From positions 1 through 14,093 of the forward strand of contig JAKIVA010000058.1 in assembly GCA_021647265.1 (NCBI GenBank): a DNA stretch of 14,093 bases. Direction: 5' to 3'. This document shows positions 6,077 to 13,821 of this stretch, in pieces. The translations under genes were made by a program, and so were the position numbers. The DNA comes from Lutibacter sp. Lineage in GTDB: Bacteria > Bacteroidota > Bacteroidia > Flavobacteriales > Flavobacteriaceae. The notes under the pieces were generated by a model that ran no database searches, was not told the origin of the DNA, and worked only from the letters and a program-made list of their open reading frames with translations. Numbering within the stretch: the first letter of the stretch is position 1; each line of letters begins with the position of its first letter.

Positions 6077-6853
6077 ATGACTATTTATCAAGTTGACGCT
6101 TTTAATAATCAAATCTTTAAGGGAAACCCTGCAGCAGTTTGCCCTCTAACAGCTTGGATTTCAACAGAATTAATGCAATCAATTGCTGAAGAAAACAACT
6201 TATCTGAAACTGTATTTTTTGTAAAAAAAAATAATCTTTATGAAATTAAGTGGTTTACTCCTACTTGTGAAATTGATTTATGCGGACACGCAACATTGGC
6301 TGCTGCTCATATTATTTTTACAGAACTAAATTATTCAGAAAAAGTTTTAGAATTTAATTCTAAGAGTGGAAAACTTACCGTAGAAAAAAATGAAGATTGG
6401 TACACGTTAAATTTCCCTTCAGAAGAAATTCATGAAATAAAAACTCCTTCTATTTTAGAAAAAGCCTTAAATATTTCCATATTAAAAACATATAAAGGAA
6501 AGTGGAAATTATTGGTAGAACTCAAAAATGAAGTAGATGTTGCAAATTTAGCACCTAATTTTAGCCTATTATCAAAATTAGAATCCAATGGAATTATTGT
6601 GACTTCAAAAGGGTACAACGTAGATTTTGTTTCTAGATTTTTTGCCCCGAAACTCAATATTAATGAAGATCCTGTAACTGGTTCTGCACACACATTATTA
6701 ATTCCATTTTGGGCAAAAAAATTAAATAAAACAACTCTAAATGCTATTCAACTTTCAAAAAGAGTTGGTATCTTAAAATGTAAACACTTAAATGAACGAG
6801 TTGAAATGAGCGGGCAGGCAATTACATATTTAAAAGGAAAATTAACATTATAA
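6077..6853 (+). CDS. PhzF-family isomerase/epimerase-like protein
   Basis: A 258-residue protein of the PhzF fold, two similar alpha/beta barrels of the diaminopimelate epimerase type. It shows the family landmarks: YQVDAF at the start, GNPAAV (16-21), NLSETVFF with the conserved glutamate at 44, CGHATLAAAH (69-78) and EDPVTGSAH (197-205). In PhzF itself the glutamate moves a proton in phenazine synthesis. Most genomic homologues, including those in organisms without phenazine genes, have unknown substrates, and no phenazine genes are present here. It follows the oxidoreductase gene by 4 bases and is very likely co-transcribed. It is slightly shorter than the usual 260-300 residues but has both domains. 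Confidence 0.9.
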   Translation: MTIYQVDAFNNQIFKGNPAAVCPLTAWISTELMQSIAEENNLSETVFFVKKNNLYEIKWFTPTCEIDLCGHATLAAAHIIFTELNYSEKVLEFNSKSGKLTVEKNEDWYTLNFPSEEIHEIKTPSILEKALNISILKTYKGKWKLLVELKNEVDVANLAPNFSLLSKLESNGIIVTSKGYNVDFVSRFFAPKLNINEDPVTGSAHTLLIPFWAKKLNKTTLNAIQLSKRVGILKCKHLNERVEMSGQAITYLKGKLTL

Positions 6854-6927
6854 CAATAAATTATGAAACGAGCATTAATAAATTTTAAAATCACATTTAC
6901 AAAAGGGAATGTTTAAAATTTTTAATG

Positions 6928-6962
6928 TGAGAACGTAGTGTATACATACGTTCTCAATTTTA
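6928..6962 (+). terminator. Hairpin terminator after the PhzF-like gene
   Basis: TGAGAACGTA (6928-6937) and TACGTTCTCA (6947-6956) form a perfect 10-bp stem with a 9-base loop, followed by ATTTTA. The left flank is A-rich (AAAATTTTTAA), so it may also work on the minus strand. The loop contains the palindrome TGTATACA. It separates the oxidoreductase-PhzF operon from the dehydrogenase gene at 7003. Confidence 0.65.
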
Positions 6963-7002
6963 TAATTAATTTATTATCAAATAATTATTAAAATTTAAAC
7001 GT

Positions 7003-7890
7003 ATGAAAAATATTGCAGTAATAGGAGCTGGTACAATGGGTAATGGAATAGCGCATGTATTTGCTCAAAACAATTACAAAGTAAATTTAATTGATATTTC
7101 ACAAGAGGCTCTAGAAAAGGGTCTAACTAATATTACAAAAAATTTAGATCGTTTAATTTCTAAAGAACGTATTACAGAAGAGAACAAAAAACAAACGTTA
7201 AATAACATTACAACTTTTACTGCTATTGCAAAAGGAGTAAAGAATGTAGATTTAGTTGTTGAAGCTGCAACTGAAAATGTTGATTTAAAACTTAAAATTT
7301 TTAAACAAATTGATGCTGATGCTCCTACAAATGCAATTTTAGCATCAAACACATCATCTATTTCAATTACAAAAATTGCATCGGTAACAAATCGTCCTGA
7401 TAAAGTAATTGGAATGCATTTTATGAATCCTGTTCCTATAATGAAATTAGTTGAAATTATTAGAGGGTACAGTACTTCTAACGAAGTAACCAAAACAATT
7501 ATGAAGCTCTCAGAAAATTTAAATAAAGTACCTGTAGAAGTTAATGATTACCCCGGTTTTGTAGCCAACCGCATTTTAATGCCAATGTTAAATGAAGCCA
7601 TTGAAACTTTATACAATGGTGTTGCGGGTGTATATGAAATTGATACCGTAATGAAATTAGGTATGGCGCACCCAATGGGACCATTACAATTAGCCGATTT
7701 TATAGGTTTAGATGTATGTTTATCTATTTTAAATGTAATGTACAACGGATTTAAAAACCCTAAATATGCACCTTGTCCATTACTTGTGAATATGGTACAA
7801 GCTGGAAAACTTGGTATTAAATCTAGCGAAGGTTTTTATGATTATTCCGAATCTAGAAAAGCAACAACAATTGCAAAACAATTTCAATAA
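7003..7890 (+). CDS. hbd: 3-hydroxybutyryl-CoA dehydrogenase
   Basis: A 295-residue cytosolic enzyme that interconverts 3-hydroxyacyl-CoA (typically 3-hydroxybutyryl-CoA) and acetoacetyl-CoA with NAD(P). The N-terminal Rossmann motif IGAGTMGNGIAH is at 7-18, with an aspartate at 31 that favours NAD. The catalytic set is complete: serine in SNTSS (115-119), histidine in GMHFMNP (139), glutamate in VEIIRG (151) and asparagine in PGFVANR (189). The C-terminal domain carries GLDVCLSI and GIKSSEGFYDY, as in the short single-domain enzymes (about 280-295 residues), not the long FadB fusions. It stands alone between a hairpin terminator (6928) and the inverted repeat at 7889, so it should have its own promoter, but I see no TAnnTTTG box. 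Its pathway (beta-oxidation, butyrate or phenylacetate metabolism) cannot be told from the neighbours. Confidence 0.93.
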   Translation: MKNIAVIGAGTMGNGIAHVFAQNNYKVNLIDISQEALEKGLTNITKNLDRLISKERITEENKKQTLNNITTFTAIAKGVKNVDLVVEAATENVDLKLKIFKQIDADAPTNAILASNTSSISITKIASVTNRPDKVIGMHFMNPVPIMKLVEIIRGYSTSNEVTKTIMKLSENLNKVPVEVNDYPGFVANRILMPMLNEAIETLYNGVAGVYEIDTVMKLGMAHPMGPLQLADFIGLDVCLSILNVMYNGFKNPKYAPCPLLVNMVQAGKLGIKSSEGFYDYSESRKATTIAKQFQ

Positions 7891-8030
7891 AAAGAGGCTG
7901 TCTAAAAAGTAATTATTTTGTCATTTTGAGCGCAGTCGAAAAATATTATTTATCTGATAATAAAATGGTTATCATTTTTTGAGATTCTTCATTTACATTC
8001 AGAATGACACTTTTCAGACAGCCTCTTTTT
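7889..8030. repeat. 142-bp imperfect inverted repeat filling a convergent gene junction
   Basis: The outer arms, 15 bases at 7889-7903 (AAAAAGAGGCTGTCT) and 8016-8030 (AGACAGCCTCTTTTT), are perfectly complementary. After one mismatch the match continues through AAAAGT/ACTTTT. Further in, GTCATTTTGA (7920-7929) faces TCAGAATGAC (8000-8009), and the centre has a small GATAA/TTATC stem. T runs at both outer ends make it a good bidirectional terminator. It spans exactly from the stop codon of the dehydrogenase to the stop codon of the coiled-coil gene. The 18 bases at 7893-7910 recur at 13454-13471, so it belongs to a dispersed, MITE-like family. I see no coding capacity. Confidence 0.8.
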
Positions 8031-8413
8031 TAGTTTAATGTTTTTAAGAAGAAATCCATCATCAACTCTTTTAATTGATAGTGCATTCTCACAAATGTTT
8101 TCATTTCATCTTTTAATAATACTTGTTTTTCTTGAAATAAAACACCTGAATTATTTTCAAATTTTGTTTTAGCAAGCTCTCTCTTTTTCATTCTAATTTT
8201 ATGTCTTAAATGCCCCATTACTTCGCGTTCCCTAATTATTTTGTTTTGAAACCCTTCCAATTGAATCATAACATCATTTTCAGGGTTCCGCATTGCAATA
8301 TGTTCTAACTTCTCCTCAAAATAATCCATTTCACCTTCTTGAAATTTTAACTCTCTTTTCCAAACATCTAAATTAAAATTTAGATCACTTAAAACTAGTA
8401 ACTGACTCTCCAT
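8030..8413 (-). CDS. Hypothetical coiled-coil protein
   Basis: A 127-residue highly charged protein, almost entirely helical, with no signal peptide or membrane segment. Stretches such as WKRELKFQEGEMDYFEEKLE and IIREREVMGHLRHKIRMKKR suggest two or three long coiled-coil helices, ending in a hydrophobic-rich tail (LKELMMDFFLKTLN). I do not recognise a family, and it shows no catalytic motif. It lies downstream of the efflux operon but is separated from it by that operon's terminator (8545-8576), so it is probably transcribed alone. A near-consensus -7 box on the minus strand (GATTTTTG, 8476-8483, one mismatch) could serve it. Its stop codon overlaps the end of the inverted repeat. Confidence 0.75.
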   Translation of the reverse strand: MESQLLVLSDLNFNLDVWKRELKFQEGEMDYFEEKLEHIAMRNPENDVMIQLEGFQNKIIREREVMGHLRHKIRMKKRELAKTKFENNSGVLFQEKQVLLKDEMKTFVRMHYQLKELMMDFFLKTLN

Positions 8414-8544
8414 ATCCTATTTACTTTTAAATTTAATATTATAAATTTCTAACTTTTAATTTAATTTTAGACTGACAAAAATCATTAATATACTCAAACA
8501 ACTTAAATATCTCTTATATTAAAAAGTTAAGAATATAAAGATAT

Positions 8545-8576
8545 AAAAAAAGCGTTTTAATTTAAATTAAAACGCT
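8545..8576 (-). terminator. Terminator of the ABC efflux operon (26-bp perfect palindrome)
   Basis: Positions 8551-8576 are a perfect palindrome: AGCGTTTTAATTT and its exact reverse complement AAATTAAAACGCT. On the minus strand it is followed by six T residues (8550-8545), a standard Rho-independent terminator 25 bases after the adaptor stop codon. The rest of 8414-8601 is AT-rich without a gene. Confidence 0.85.
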
Positions 8577-8601
8577 CTTAAAATTTTGGTAAATTTATTA
8601 T

Positions 8602-9720
8602 TTATTTTCTTCTACCCCTTTTTTTGTCATCTTTCTTCGATGTCTTATTCCAAATTTTTATCTCATCATCTAGTGTAATTCCAGAAATAATTTCAACATT
8701 AATACCATCAGAAATACCTAATTCCACATCACGTTTCTCAAATTCCTGATCTCCTATTTTTACTTCAACAAATGGCTTTTCTGTTTTTTTATCAAATTGT
8801 AATAATGCTTCTTTTATTGAAAGAACACTATCTTTCTTTTCTAAAACAATATCAGCATTTGCACTATAACCAGCTCTAACAAAAAACTCATCATCTAATG
8901 TTAGATCTCCTTTAATTTTAAATTGAACAGCCCCATTTTCTTCTGTTCCTTTAGGTGCAATAAAATTTAATTTAGCTTTATATTTTTTATTTTCTATGGC
9001 TCCCAAAGAAACTTCTAGAACAGTCCCTTTTTTAATTTTACCCACTTCAGCTTCGTCAACTTTTCCTTCAAAAATCATTTTGGTCATGTCTGCAATGGTT
9101 GCAATTGTAGTTCCTGCATTAAACGTATTACTTTCTATTACTTGATTACCTTTACGTACAGGGATCTCTAAAATTGTTCCTGAAATTTCAGCTTCAACAT
9201 AGGTGTTTGCTGTTCTTCCCATACCTGCTGCAGATCCTTTTCTTATAATTTGTAAATTATTTTTTGCATTATTTAAATCTTGTTTTGCACTGTTAAAATT
9301 TAGTTCTGTTGTCTCAAATTCTTGACGAGAGATTACGCCCTTTTCAAATAATTTTTTACTTCTATCGTATAAAATTTTCGTATTATTATATCTTAATTGA
9401 GCATTTTTTACATTTCCTTGCGCGCTATTTAAAGCTTGTACATTTGGAACCACTCTAATAGTTGCTATTAAATCTCCAACTTTTACTTTTGCACCCTCTT
9501 CAACATAAATTTTTTCAATAATACCCGATACTTTAGGTTTAATTTCAGCCTCTTCTAAAGGTACAACTTTACCTGTAGCAACTGTTTTTCTAACAATATT
9601 TGTTTTAAATGGTTTTTCTGTTTCGTATTGAATAGGAGATTTACTATTTTTTATCCCAAACCAAACTAAAACTAGAATAAGTGCTACTGCTATTGATCCA
9701 AATATTAATATTTTTTTCAT
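8602..9720 (-). CDS. Periplasmic adaptor (HlyD/MacA-type membrane fusion protein)
   Basis: A 372-residue adaptor linking an inner-membrane ABC exporter to an outer-membrane channel. An N-terminal membrane anchor (residues 4-22) lacks a lipobox cysteine. The first half of the lipoyl-like domain, SGIIEKIYVEEGAKVKVGD (65-83), is followed by a coiled-coil hairpin (about 95-160) that would contact the channel. The second lipoyl half is at 175-210 and the beta barrel (ADMTKMIFEGKVDEAEVG) at about 210-250. A membrane-proximal domain follows, and the chain ends in a lysine/arginine tail. This is the normal MacA order and length. It is the last gene of the operon, 34 bases after the second permease, and is followed by the palindromic terminator at 8545. 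No TolC-like gene accompanies it, so the channel must be encoded elsewhere. The transported compound is unknown (drug, peptide or lipid). Confidence 0.92.
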   Translation of the reverse strand: MKKILIFGSIAVALILVLVWFGIKNSKSPIQYETEKPFKTNIVRKTVATGKVVPLEEAEIKPKVSGIIEKIYVEEGAKVKVGDLIATIRVVPNVQALNSAQGNVKNAQLRYNNTKILYDRSKKLFEKGVISRQEFETTELNFNSAKQDLNNAKNNLQIIRKGSAAGMGRTANTYVEAEISGTILEIPVRKGNQVIESNTFNAGTTIATIADMTKMIFEGKVDEAEVGKIKKGTVLEVSLGAIENKKYKAKLNFIAPKGTEENGAVQFKIKGDLTLDDEFFVRAGYSANADIVLEKKDSVLSIKEALLQFDKKTEKPFVEVKIGDQEFEKRDVELGISDGINVEIISGITLDDEIKIWNKTSKKDDKKRGRRK

Positions 9721-9754
9721 TTGTATTGATTTTCAGTTTATTTTTTTATATAAT

Positions 9755-10999
9755 TTATTCTTCTCTTAATGCTTCTATAGGTCTTATACTAACGGCTGTA
9801 TGTGCTGGAATTAGTCCAATTAATGTACCCAACACTACTAATGTTATTGCAGCAATAATTATTACAGGTATATCTACCGTAGGGTTTGTTAATGCTGCAT
9901 CTGGTCCTTGCCCTATTGTTAAATCAATAAGCATTAATACCAGACCTCCTGAAATTATTCCTAGAGCACCTGCAATGCTTGTTAAAAACACAGATTCTAA
10001 AATAATTTGACGTTTAATTTCCCAAGGCTTCGCTCCCAAAGCACGTCTAATTCCTATTTCTTTCGTTCGTTCTTTAACGGTAATTAATAAAATATTTCCA
10101 ATGGCAAAAACACCTGCGATAAGAGTTGCAATACCAACAAACCAAGTTAAAAACTGCATTCCAGTTAAAAAGCCTGTTACTTTTGCTATTTCTTTACCCA
10201 AATTAAAACTGCCAAATGCTCTAATATCGTCAGGGTGTACTTTATGTAAATTTTTTAGTAGTAATTTAACATCAGCCTCTATTTGAGTTATATCAAATTC
10301 TGGTTTTCCTGTAATAATCATCCAACCAACTTTATCACCCATATTGTAAACTTGTTGATATGTAGTAAATGGAATATGTATATTTCCTTGAGGGCCACCG
10401 CTACCTACTTGTCCCTGTTTATACATGCCTACTACTTTGTAATTTATATTATTAATTTTAATATATGCTCCTATTGGGTTTACATCTTTATCAAAAAGTT
10501 GCTTGTATATTTCTTCTTCAATTACACATATTTTTTTCTTCTCTTTGATATCATTTTCATTTATAAAACGCCCATATACCATATCTTTTTTCTGTATTTT
10601 ATCTAACGTTGGGTAATCTCCAAAAATTCCAAAAGTTCCAGATTTAAATTTATTAACTGCTAAAGCCTGTGTTTGAAGTCGAGGCACTACAAATTCCAAT
10701 CCTTCAATCTCATTTCGAATACTTTGCAAGTCTGACATTTTAAGAGACAATCTTTTTCCTTCTTGAAACCCTTTAAATGGTTTGCTTGTTTGTTGCGCCC
10801 AAATAAAAACACTGTTAGTGGCGAAATTTCCAAATAATTTATTAAAGTTATTTTCAACACCTTTAGCTGCTCCTAACAGAACAACTAGTAAAAAAATACC
10901 CCACATAACACCAACAATAGTAATTCCAGTACGTATTTTATTTTTACGAATACTGCTGTAAATTTCTTGCCAGGTGTCTTTATCAAATAAAAAACTCAT
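9755..10999 (-). CDS. MacB-type ABC transporter permease, second copy
   Basis: A 414-residue inner-membrane protein with MacB topology: one membrane helix near residues 24-46, a large periplasmic domain to about 275, then three helices near 280-305, 330-360 and 378-400. KERTKEIGIRRALGAKP after the second helix is the conserved cytoplasmic segment that contacts the ATPase. MacB-type pumps do not move substrate through the membrane; they drive a periplasmic bellows that expels compounds through the adaptor and outer-membrane channel. It is a paralogue of the preceding permease: both have NK-x-RT near the start and TKPFKGFQ or SKPFKGFQ around residue 72. The start lies 2 bases after the previous stop, so translation is probably coupled. 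Unlike Escherichia coli MacB, no ATPase domain is fused. Confidence 0.93.
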   Translation of the reverse strand: MSFLFDKDTWQEIYSSIRKNKIRTGITIVGVMWGIFLLVVLLGAAKGVENNFNKLFGNFATNSVFIWAQQTSKPFKGFQEGKRLSLKMSDLQSIRNEIEGLEFVVPRLQTQALAVNKFKSGTFGIFGDYPTLDKIQKKDMVYGRFINENDIKEKKKICVIEEEIYKQLFDKDVNPIGAYIKINNINYKVVGMYKQGQVGSGGPQGNIHIPFTTYQQVYNMGDKVGWMIITGKPEFDITQIEADVKLLLKNLHKVHPDDIRAFGSFNLGKEIAKVTGFLTGMQFLTWFVGIATLIAGVFAIGNILLITVKERTKEIGIRRALGAKPWEIKRQIILESVFLTSIAGALGIISGGLVLMLIDLTIGQGPDAALTNPTVDIPVIIIAAITLVVLGTLIGLIPAHTAVSIRPIEALREE

Positions 11000-11001
11000 A
11001 A

Positions 11002-12234
11002 TTATTCATCGTTTAATGCTACAATTGGTTTAATACTTGCTGCTCTTTTGGCTGGGATATAGCCGGCAATTGTACCTGCTATTACCAATACTATGGTTGC
11101 CCCAACTACCACATAAGTTTCTACACTTGGATTTATAATAAAGTATTTTTCCAAACTATCTCCCAAGGCTTTTAAAGTGAAGATTCCTATTAGTAAACCT
11201 GCATAACCAGATACTGCTGTAACAAATATTGATTCTAACATTATCATCCCAATAATTGATTTTGGAGTAGCTCCTAATGCTTTTCTAATTCCCAACTCTT
11301 TGGTTCGTTCTTTTACGATATAAACCATAATATTACTAATACCTATAATTCCTGCTATTAAGGTTCCTATACCAATAAAAAGTATAATTATATTTAATAC
11401 CATCATAAATTGTTGTACCTTTTTGGTTCCTTCAGCATAATTTCGAACTCTAATAGCTCCTTGATCTCTCGGTTCTACATCATGCCTTTCTTTCATTAGT
11501 TTAGTTAATAAATTACTAAATGTTATTGCTTCATCTACTTTTAATTTTGGGTTAAAAGTAAGTCCAAATCTATCTACCTCATCATTGGGTTTATAAATTC
11601 CTTGAATTGTTGTAAAAGGTGCATAAATATATCTTTCATCACGATCTCCTCCGGGGTCGCTAAAAACTCCTATAACTTTGTATGAAATTCCATCTAAATT
11701 TATTTCTTTTCCTAAACCACTCAATTGCCCAAATAAATCTTTTTCTACCAATTTCCCTATAGCCACTACTTTGGCTCTTTTCTTTAAATCTAAATAACTT
11801 AAAAACCTACCTTCTTCAATTATGGAAGATTCTAAGGCTTGGTAATCTGGATAAACGCCTCTAACTGTGTACCTATTTTGTTCTCCTTTATAAATAGCTT
11901 GGACATTGTTACGTTGTATGTTTGGACTAAAAAATTGAATTTTATCTTCAAATTTTTCATTTAAAAACTTAGAATCGTCATTTCTAAACTGAATTCTTCT
12001 ACCACTTTGAAACCCTTTAAAAGGTTTGGTTGTTCTGCCTGAATATATATATATTGAATTTTGAGAATCTCCTGCAAATTGTTTTTCAAATGTATGTTTT
12101 AAACCATTTCCTACGCCAAACAATAATGTAAAAAGTAATATTGCGAATGCAATTGTAAAACCCGACAGTGCAGTTCTCAATTTATTTTTACTCAGTGTCT
12201 GAAAAATTTCTATCCAACGGTCTAAATCAAACAT
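11002..12234 (-). CDS. MacB-type ABC transporter permease, first copy
   Basis: A 410-residue inner-membrane protein with the same four-helix topology as the gene downstream (helices near 20-45, 283-306, 328-350 and 375-398, with a periplasmic domain of about 235 residues). KERTKELGIRKALGATP is the ATPase-contacting segment, and the chain ends with the family's PAKRAASIKPIVAL region. It starts 3 bases after the ATPase stop. Two different permeases beside one ATPase suggest a heterodimeric transporter, an arrangement common in Bacteroidota, though two homodimers sharing the ATPase cannot be excluded. Confidence 0.93.
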   Translation of the reverse strand: MFDLDRWIEIFQTLSKNKLRTALSGFTIAFAILLFTLLFGVGNGLKHTFEKQFAGDSQNSIYIYSGRTTKPFKGFQSGRRIQFRNDDSKFLNEKFEDKIQFFSPNIQRNNVQAIYKGEQNRYTVRGVYPDYQALESSIIEEGRFLSYLDLKKRAKVVAIGKLVEKDLFGQLSGLGKEINLDGISYKVIGVFSDPGGDRDERYIYAPFTTIQGIYKPNDEVDRFGLTFNPKLKVDEAITFSNLLTKLMKERHDVEPRDQGAIRVRNYAEGTKKVQQFMMVLNIIILFIGIGTLIAGIIGISNIMVYIVKERTKELGIRKALGATPKSIIGMIMLESIFVTAVSGYAGLLIGIFTLKALGDSLEKYFIINPSVETYVVVGATIVLVIAGTIAGYIPAKRAASIKPIVALNDE

Positions 12235-12237
12235 AAT

Positions 12238-12930
12238 TTATACAGTAGTTTTTTTAATTACTTTTTCATCACTAATAATAACACCATCTTTTAAACGAAC
12301 AATTCTATCAGTTTCCTCTGCAATATCTTCTTCGTGTGTAATTACAAATACCGTCATACCTTCTCTATTAATATCTTTCAACAGTTCCATAACTGAATGT
12401 GAAGTAGTTGAATCTAGCGCACCTGTTGGCTCGTCAGCTAAAACTACTTTCGGATTTGTAACCAAAGCTCTTGCAATTGCTACACGTTGTTTTTCTCCTC
12501 CTGAAAGTTCACTAGGTAAATGGTTTGCCCTATCTTTTAACCCTACCTTATCTAAATATTTTAAAGCAATTTTTTGTCGATCTTTTCTACCTATACCTTG
12601 GTAATATAAAGGCAATGCTACATTTTCTAAGGCCGTTTTATAGGTTATTAAATTAAAAGATTGAAATACAAATCCTAAAAATTTATTTCTAAGAATTGCC
12701 GCTTTTTTCTCATCTAAATTTTCAATTAATTGCCCATTTAAGTAATAATTACCTTCATCATGCGTATCAAGTAAACCAACAATATTTAAAAGTGTAGATT
12801 TTCCTGAACCAGATGATCCCATAATAGCTACAAATTCACCTTCTTTAATATGTAAATCTAATCCCTTTAATACATGTAGAAAATCTTTTCCCATTGGGTA
12901 TGATTTGTGTAGTTTTTCAATCTTAATCAT
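12238..12930 (-). CDS. ABC transporter ATPase (MacB/LolD type)
   Basis: A 230-residue cytosolic ATPase that powers the two permeases. The motifs are complete: Walker A GSSGSGKST (38-46), Q-loop glutamine 90 in VFQSFNL, signature LSGGE (142-146), Walker B VVLADEP (162-168) with the catalytic glutamate, and the switch histidine 199 in VITHE. The reading frame is open up to 13089, but the extra 53 residues would run over the divergent gene at 13031 and do not resemble the family, while MIKIEKLHKSYPMG is the typical start. I therefore use 12930. It is the first gene of a four-gene operon with gaps of 3, 2 and 34 bases. A weak -7 box (TATTTTCG, 12950-12957 on the minus strand, one mismatch) could be the promoter. 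Confidence 0.95.
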   Translation of the reverse strand: MIKIEKLHKSYPMGKDFLHVLKGLDLHIKEGEFVAIMGSSGSGKSTLLNIVGLLDTHDEGNYYLNGQLIENLDEKKAAILRNKFLGFVFQSFNLITYKTALENVALPLYYQGIGRKDRQKIALKYLDKVGLKDRANHLPSELSGGEKQRVAIARALVTNPKVVLADEPTGALDSTTSHSVMELLKDINREGMTVFVITHEEDIAEETDRIVRLKDGVIISDEKVIKKTTV

Positions 12931-13018
12931 TTGGTTTATTGTTTTTAAACGAAAATATGAATTGCTCTTACAACTTGTTACTAATATTTTGTTAAAAGAC
13001 GATTCAACATTTAAAATG

Positions 13019-13026
13019 TAACTTTG
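13019..13026 (+). promoter_or_regulatory. -7 promoter box of the DCC-family gene
   Basis: TAACTTTG matches TAnnTTTG and ends 4 bases before the GTG start at 13031. With the usual short distance from this box to the first transcribed base, the mRNA would begin at or very near the start codon. The first base of the box is also an in-frame stop (TAA, 13019-13021), so the coding region cannot extend further upstream. Confidence 0.55.
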
Positions 13027-13030
13027 CTTT

Positions 13031-13441
13031 GTGAATAATTTTAATAATAAATTTATTATTCTTTTTGATGGTGTATGCAATCTTTGCAATTCATCTGTTA
13101 ATTTTATTATTAAACATGATACTAAAGAACAATTTTTATTTGCTTCACTTCAATCAGACGCTGCAAAAGAAATTTTGTTACAGTTCTCTACAAAAAAATT
13201 GACACAAGATTCAATTATACTTATTGATGGTAAGAATATTTACGAAAAATCATCTGCTGCCTTACAAATCTCAAAACATTTAAATGATGGTTACAAAGTA
13301 CTTTATAGCTTTATTATTATACCTAAATTTATACGAGATTGGGTATATGATATCATTGCGAAAAATCGTTATAAATGGTTTGGAAAAAAGGAGAAATGTA
13401 TGATTCCTACTTCTGAAATAAAAAATAGATTTTTAAAGTAA
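13031..13441 (+). CDS. DCC-family (DUF393) thiol-disulfide oxidoreductase-like protein
   Basis: A 136-residue small protein named after its DxxCxxC signature, here DGVCNLC at 13-19 with cysteines 16 and 19. The family has a thioredoxin-like fold and is predicted to do thiol-disulfide chemistry; its substrates are not known. Further typical segments are FLFASLQSDAA, SIILIDG and SAALQISKHL, and the tail has YKWFGKKEKCMIP. No signal peptide is present. GTG at 13031 is the only usable start: the conserved motif begins at residue 12, and an in-frame TAA lies at 13019. The gene is divergent from the ABC operon with 100 bases between the starts. The length fits the family (about 120-140 residues). 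Confidence 0.9.
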   Translation: MNNFNNKFIILFDGVCNLCNSSVNFIIKHDTKEQFLFASLQSDAAKEILLQFSTKKLTQDSIILIDGKNIYEKSSAALQISKHLNDGYKVLYSFIIIPKFIRDWVYDIIAKNRYKWFGKKEKCMIPTSEIKNRFLK

Positions 13442-13453
13442 AAGGTTTTATAT

Positions 13454-13538
13454 AGAGGCTGTCTAAAAAGTTACGAAATTTATCATTCTGAACCTACCAC
13501 CTGACTGGCAGGTAGATTCATCTCAAAATCTTATAGTA
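13454..13538 (+). repeat. Decayed left half of the 7889-8030 repeat, with a different inner hairpin
   Basis: AGAGGCTGTCTAAAAAGT (13454-13471) is identical to 7893-7910, and TCATTCTGA follows at nearly the same distance as TCATTTTGA in the other copy. Where that copy has GCGCAGTCGA, this one has a hairpin-forming unit, ACCTG-ACTGG-CAGGT (13499-13513), with CTACC and GGTAG overlapping its outside. ATCTCAAAATCTT then resembles the inner part of the right half of the first copy. I find no matching right arm downstream. Confidence 0.6.
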
Positions 13539-13821
13539 CTGATTATCAATCATTATAAGAACCTGAAACATCCCGATAATTTCTTAAATCCGTAAGTTAT
13601 CAAATATTCGATTTTGATTCTAACTTTTATTAATTTAAAATTGATTTGGCGGATTATATTATGATTAATGTTTAATTTATACCCTTAATTTTTAAAATTT
13701 TATATTTTAATGTTAATATCACATAAATATTTAAATTTAAGACAATAGTGTTTTATTAGCCAATGAGACTTTGATGGTGTAGGTAATATTTGGGTTTTAG
13801 TTTTAAATAGTCTTTTAATTC
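13539..13821. other. AT-rich intergenic DNA without a recognised gene
   Basis: Together with the repeat at 13454 this makes about 380 bases without a gene. The sequence is very AT-rich and shows no open frame resembling a protein, no RNA gene and no strong hairpin. It must contain the outer end of the insertion sequence whose transposase ends at 13822, but I cannot identify its terminal inverted repeat because the other end lies outside the window. Confidence 0.5.

Noticed and set aside
6864..6917. 17-codon open frame starting MKRALINFK between the PhzF-like gene and the hairpin
   Set aside because: Too short, with no promoter or ribosome binding site and no recognisable content; likely chance in AT-rich DNA.
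7074..7745. Two minus-strand frames inside the dehydrogenase gene
   Set aside because: They lie entirely antisense to a gene with a complete catalytic motif set and show no family features.
10101..10606. Two plus-strand frames inside the second permease gene
   Set aside because: Antisense to a well-recognised permease; their composition is that of reversed membrane-protein codons.
12931..13089. N-terminal extension of the ABC ATPase frame by 53 residues
   Set aside because: It would overlap the divergent DCC-family gene and its promoter box, and the added residues do not resemble the family. The ATG at 12930 gives a normal start.
13561..13640. Possible hairpin ATCAAA...TTTGAT in the AT-rich gap
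   Set aside because: Only six complementary bases with no inner pairing, which is expected by chance in such AT-rich DNA.
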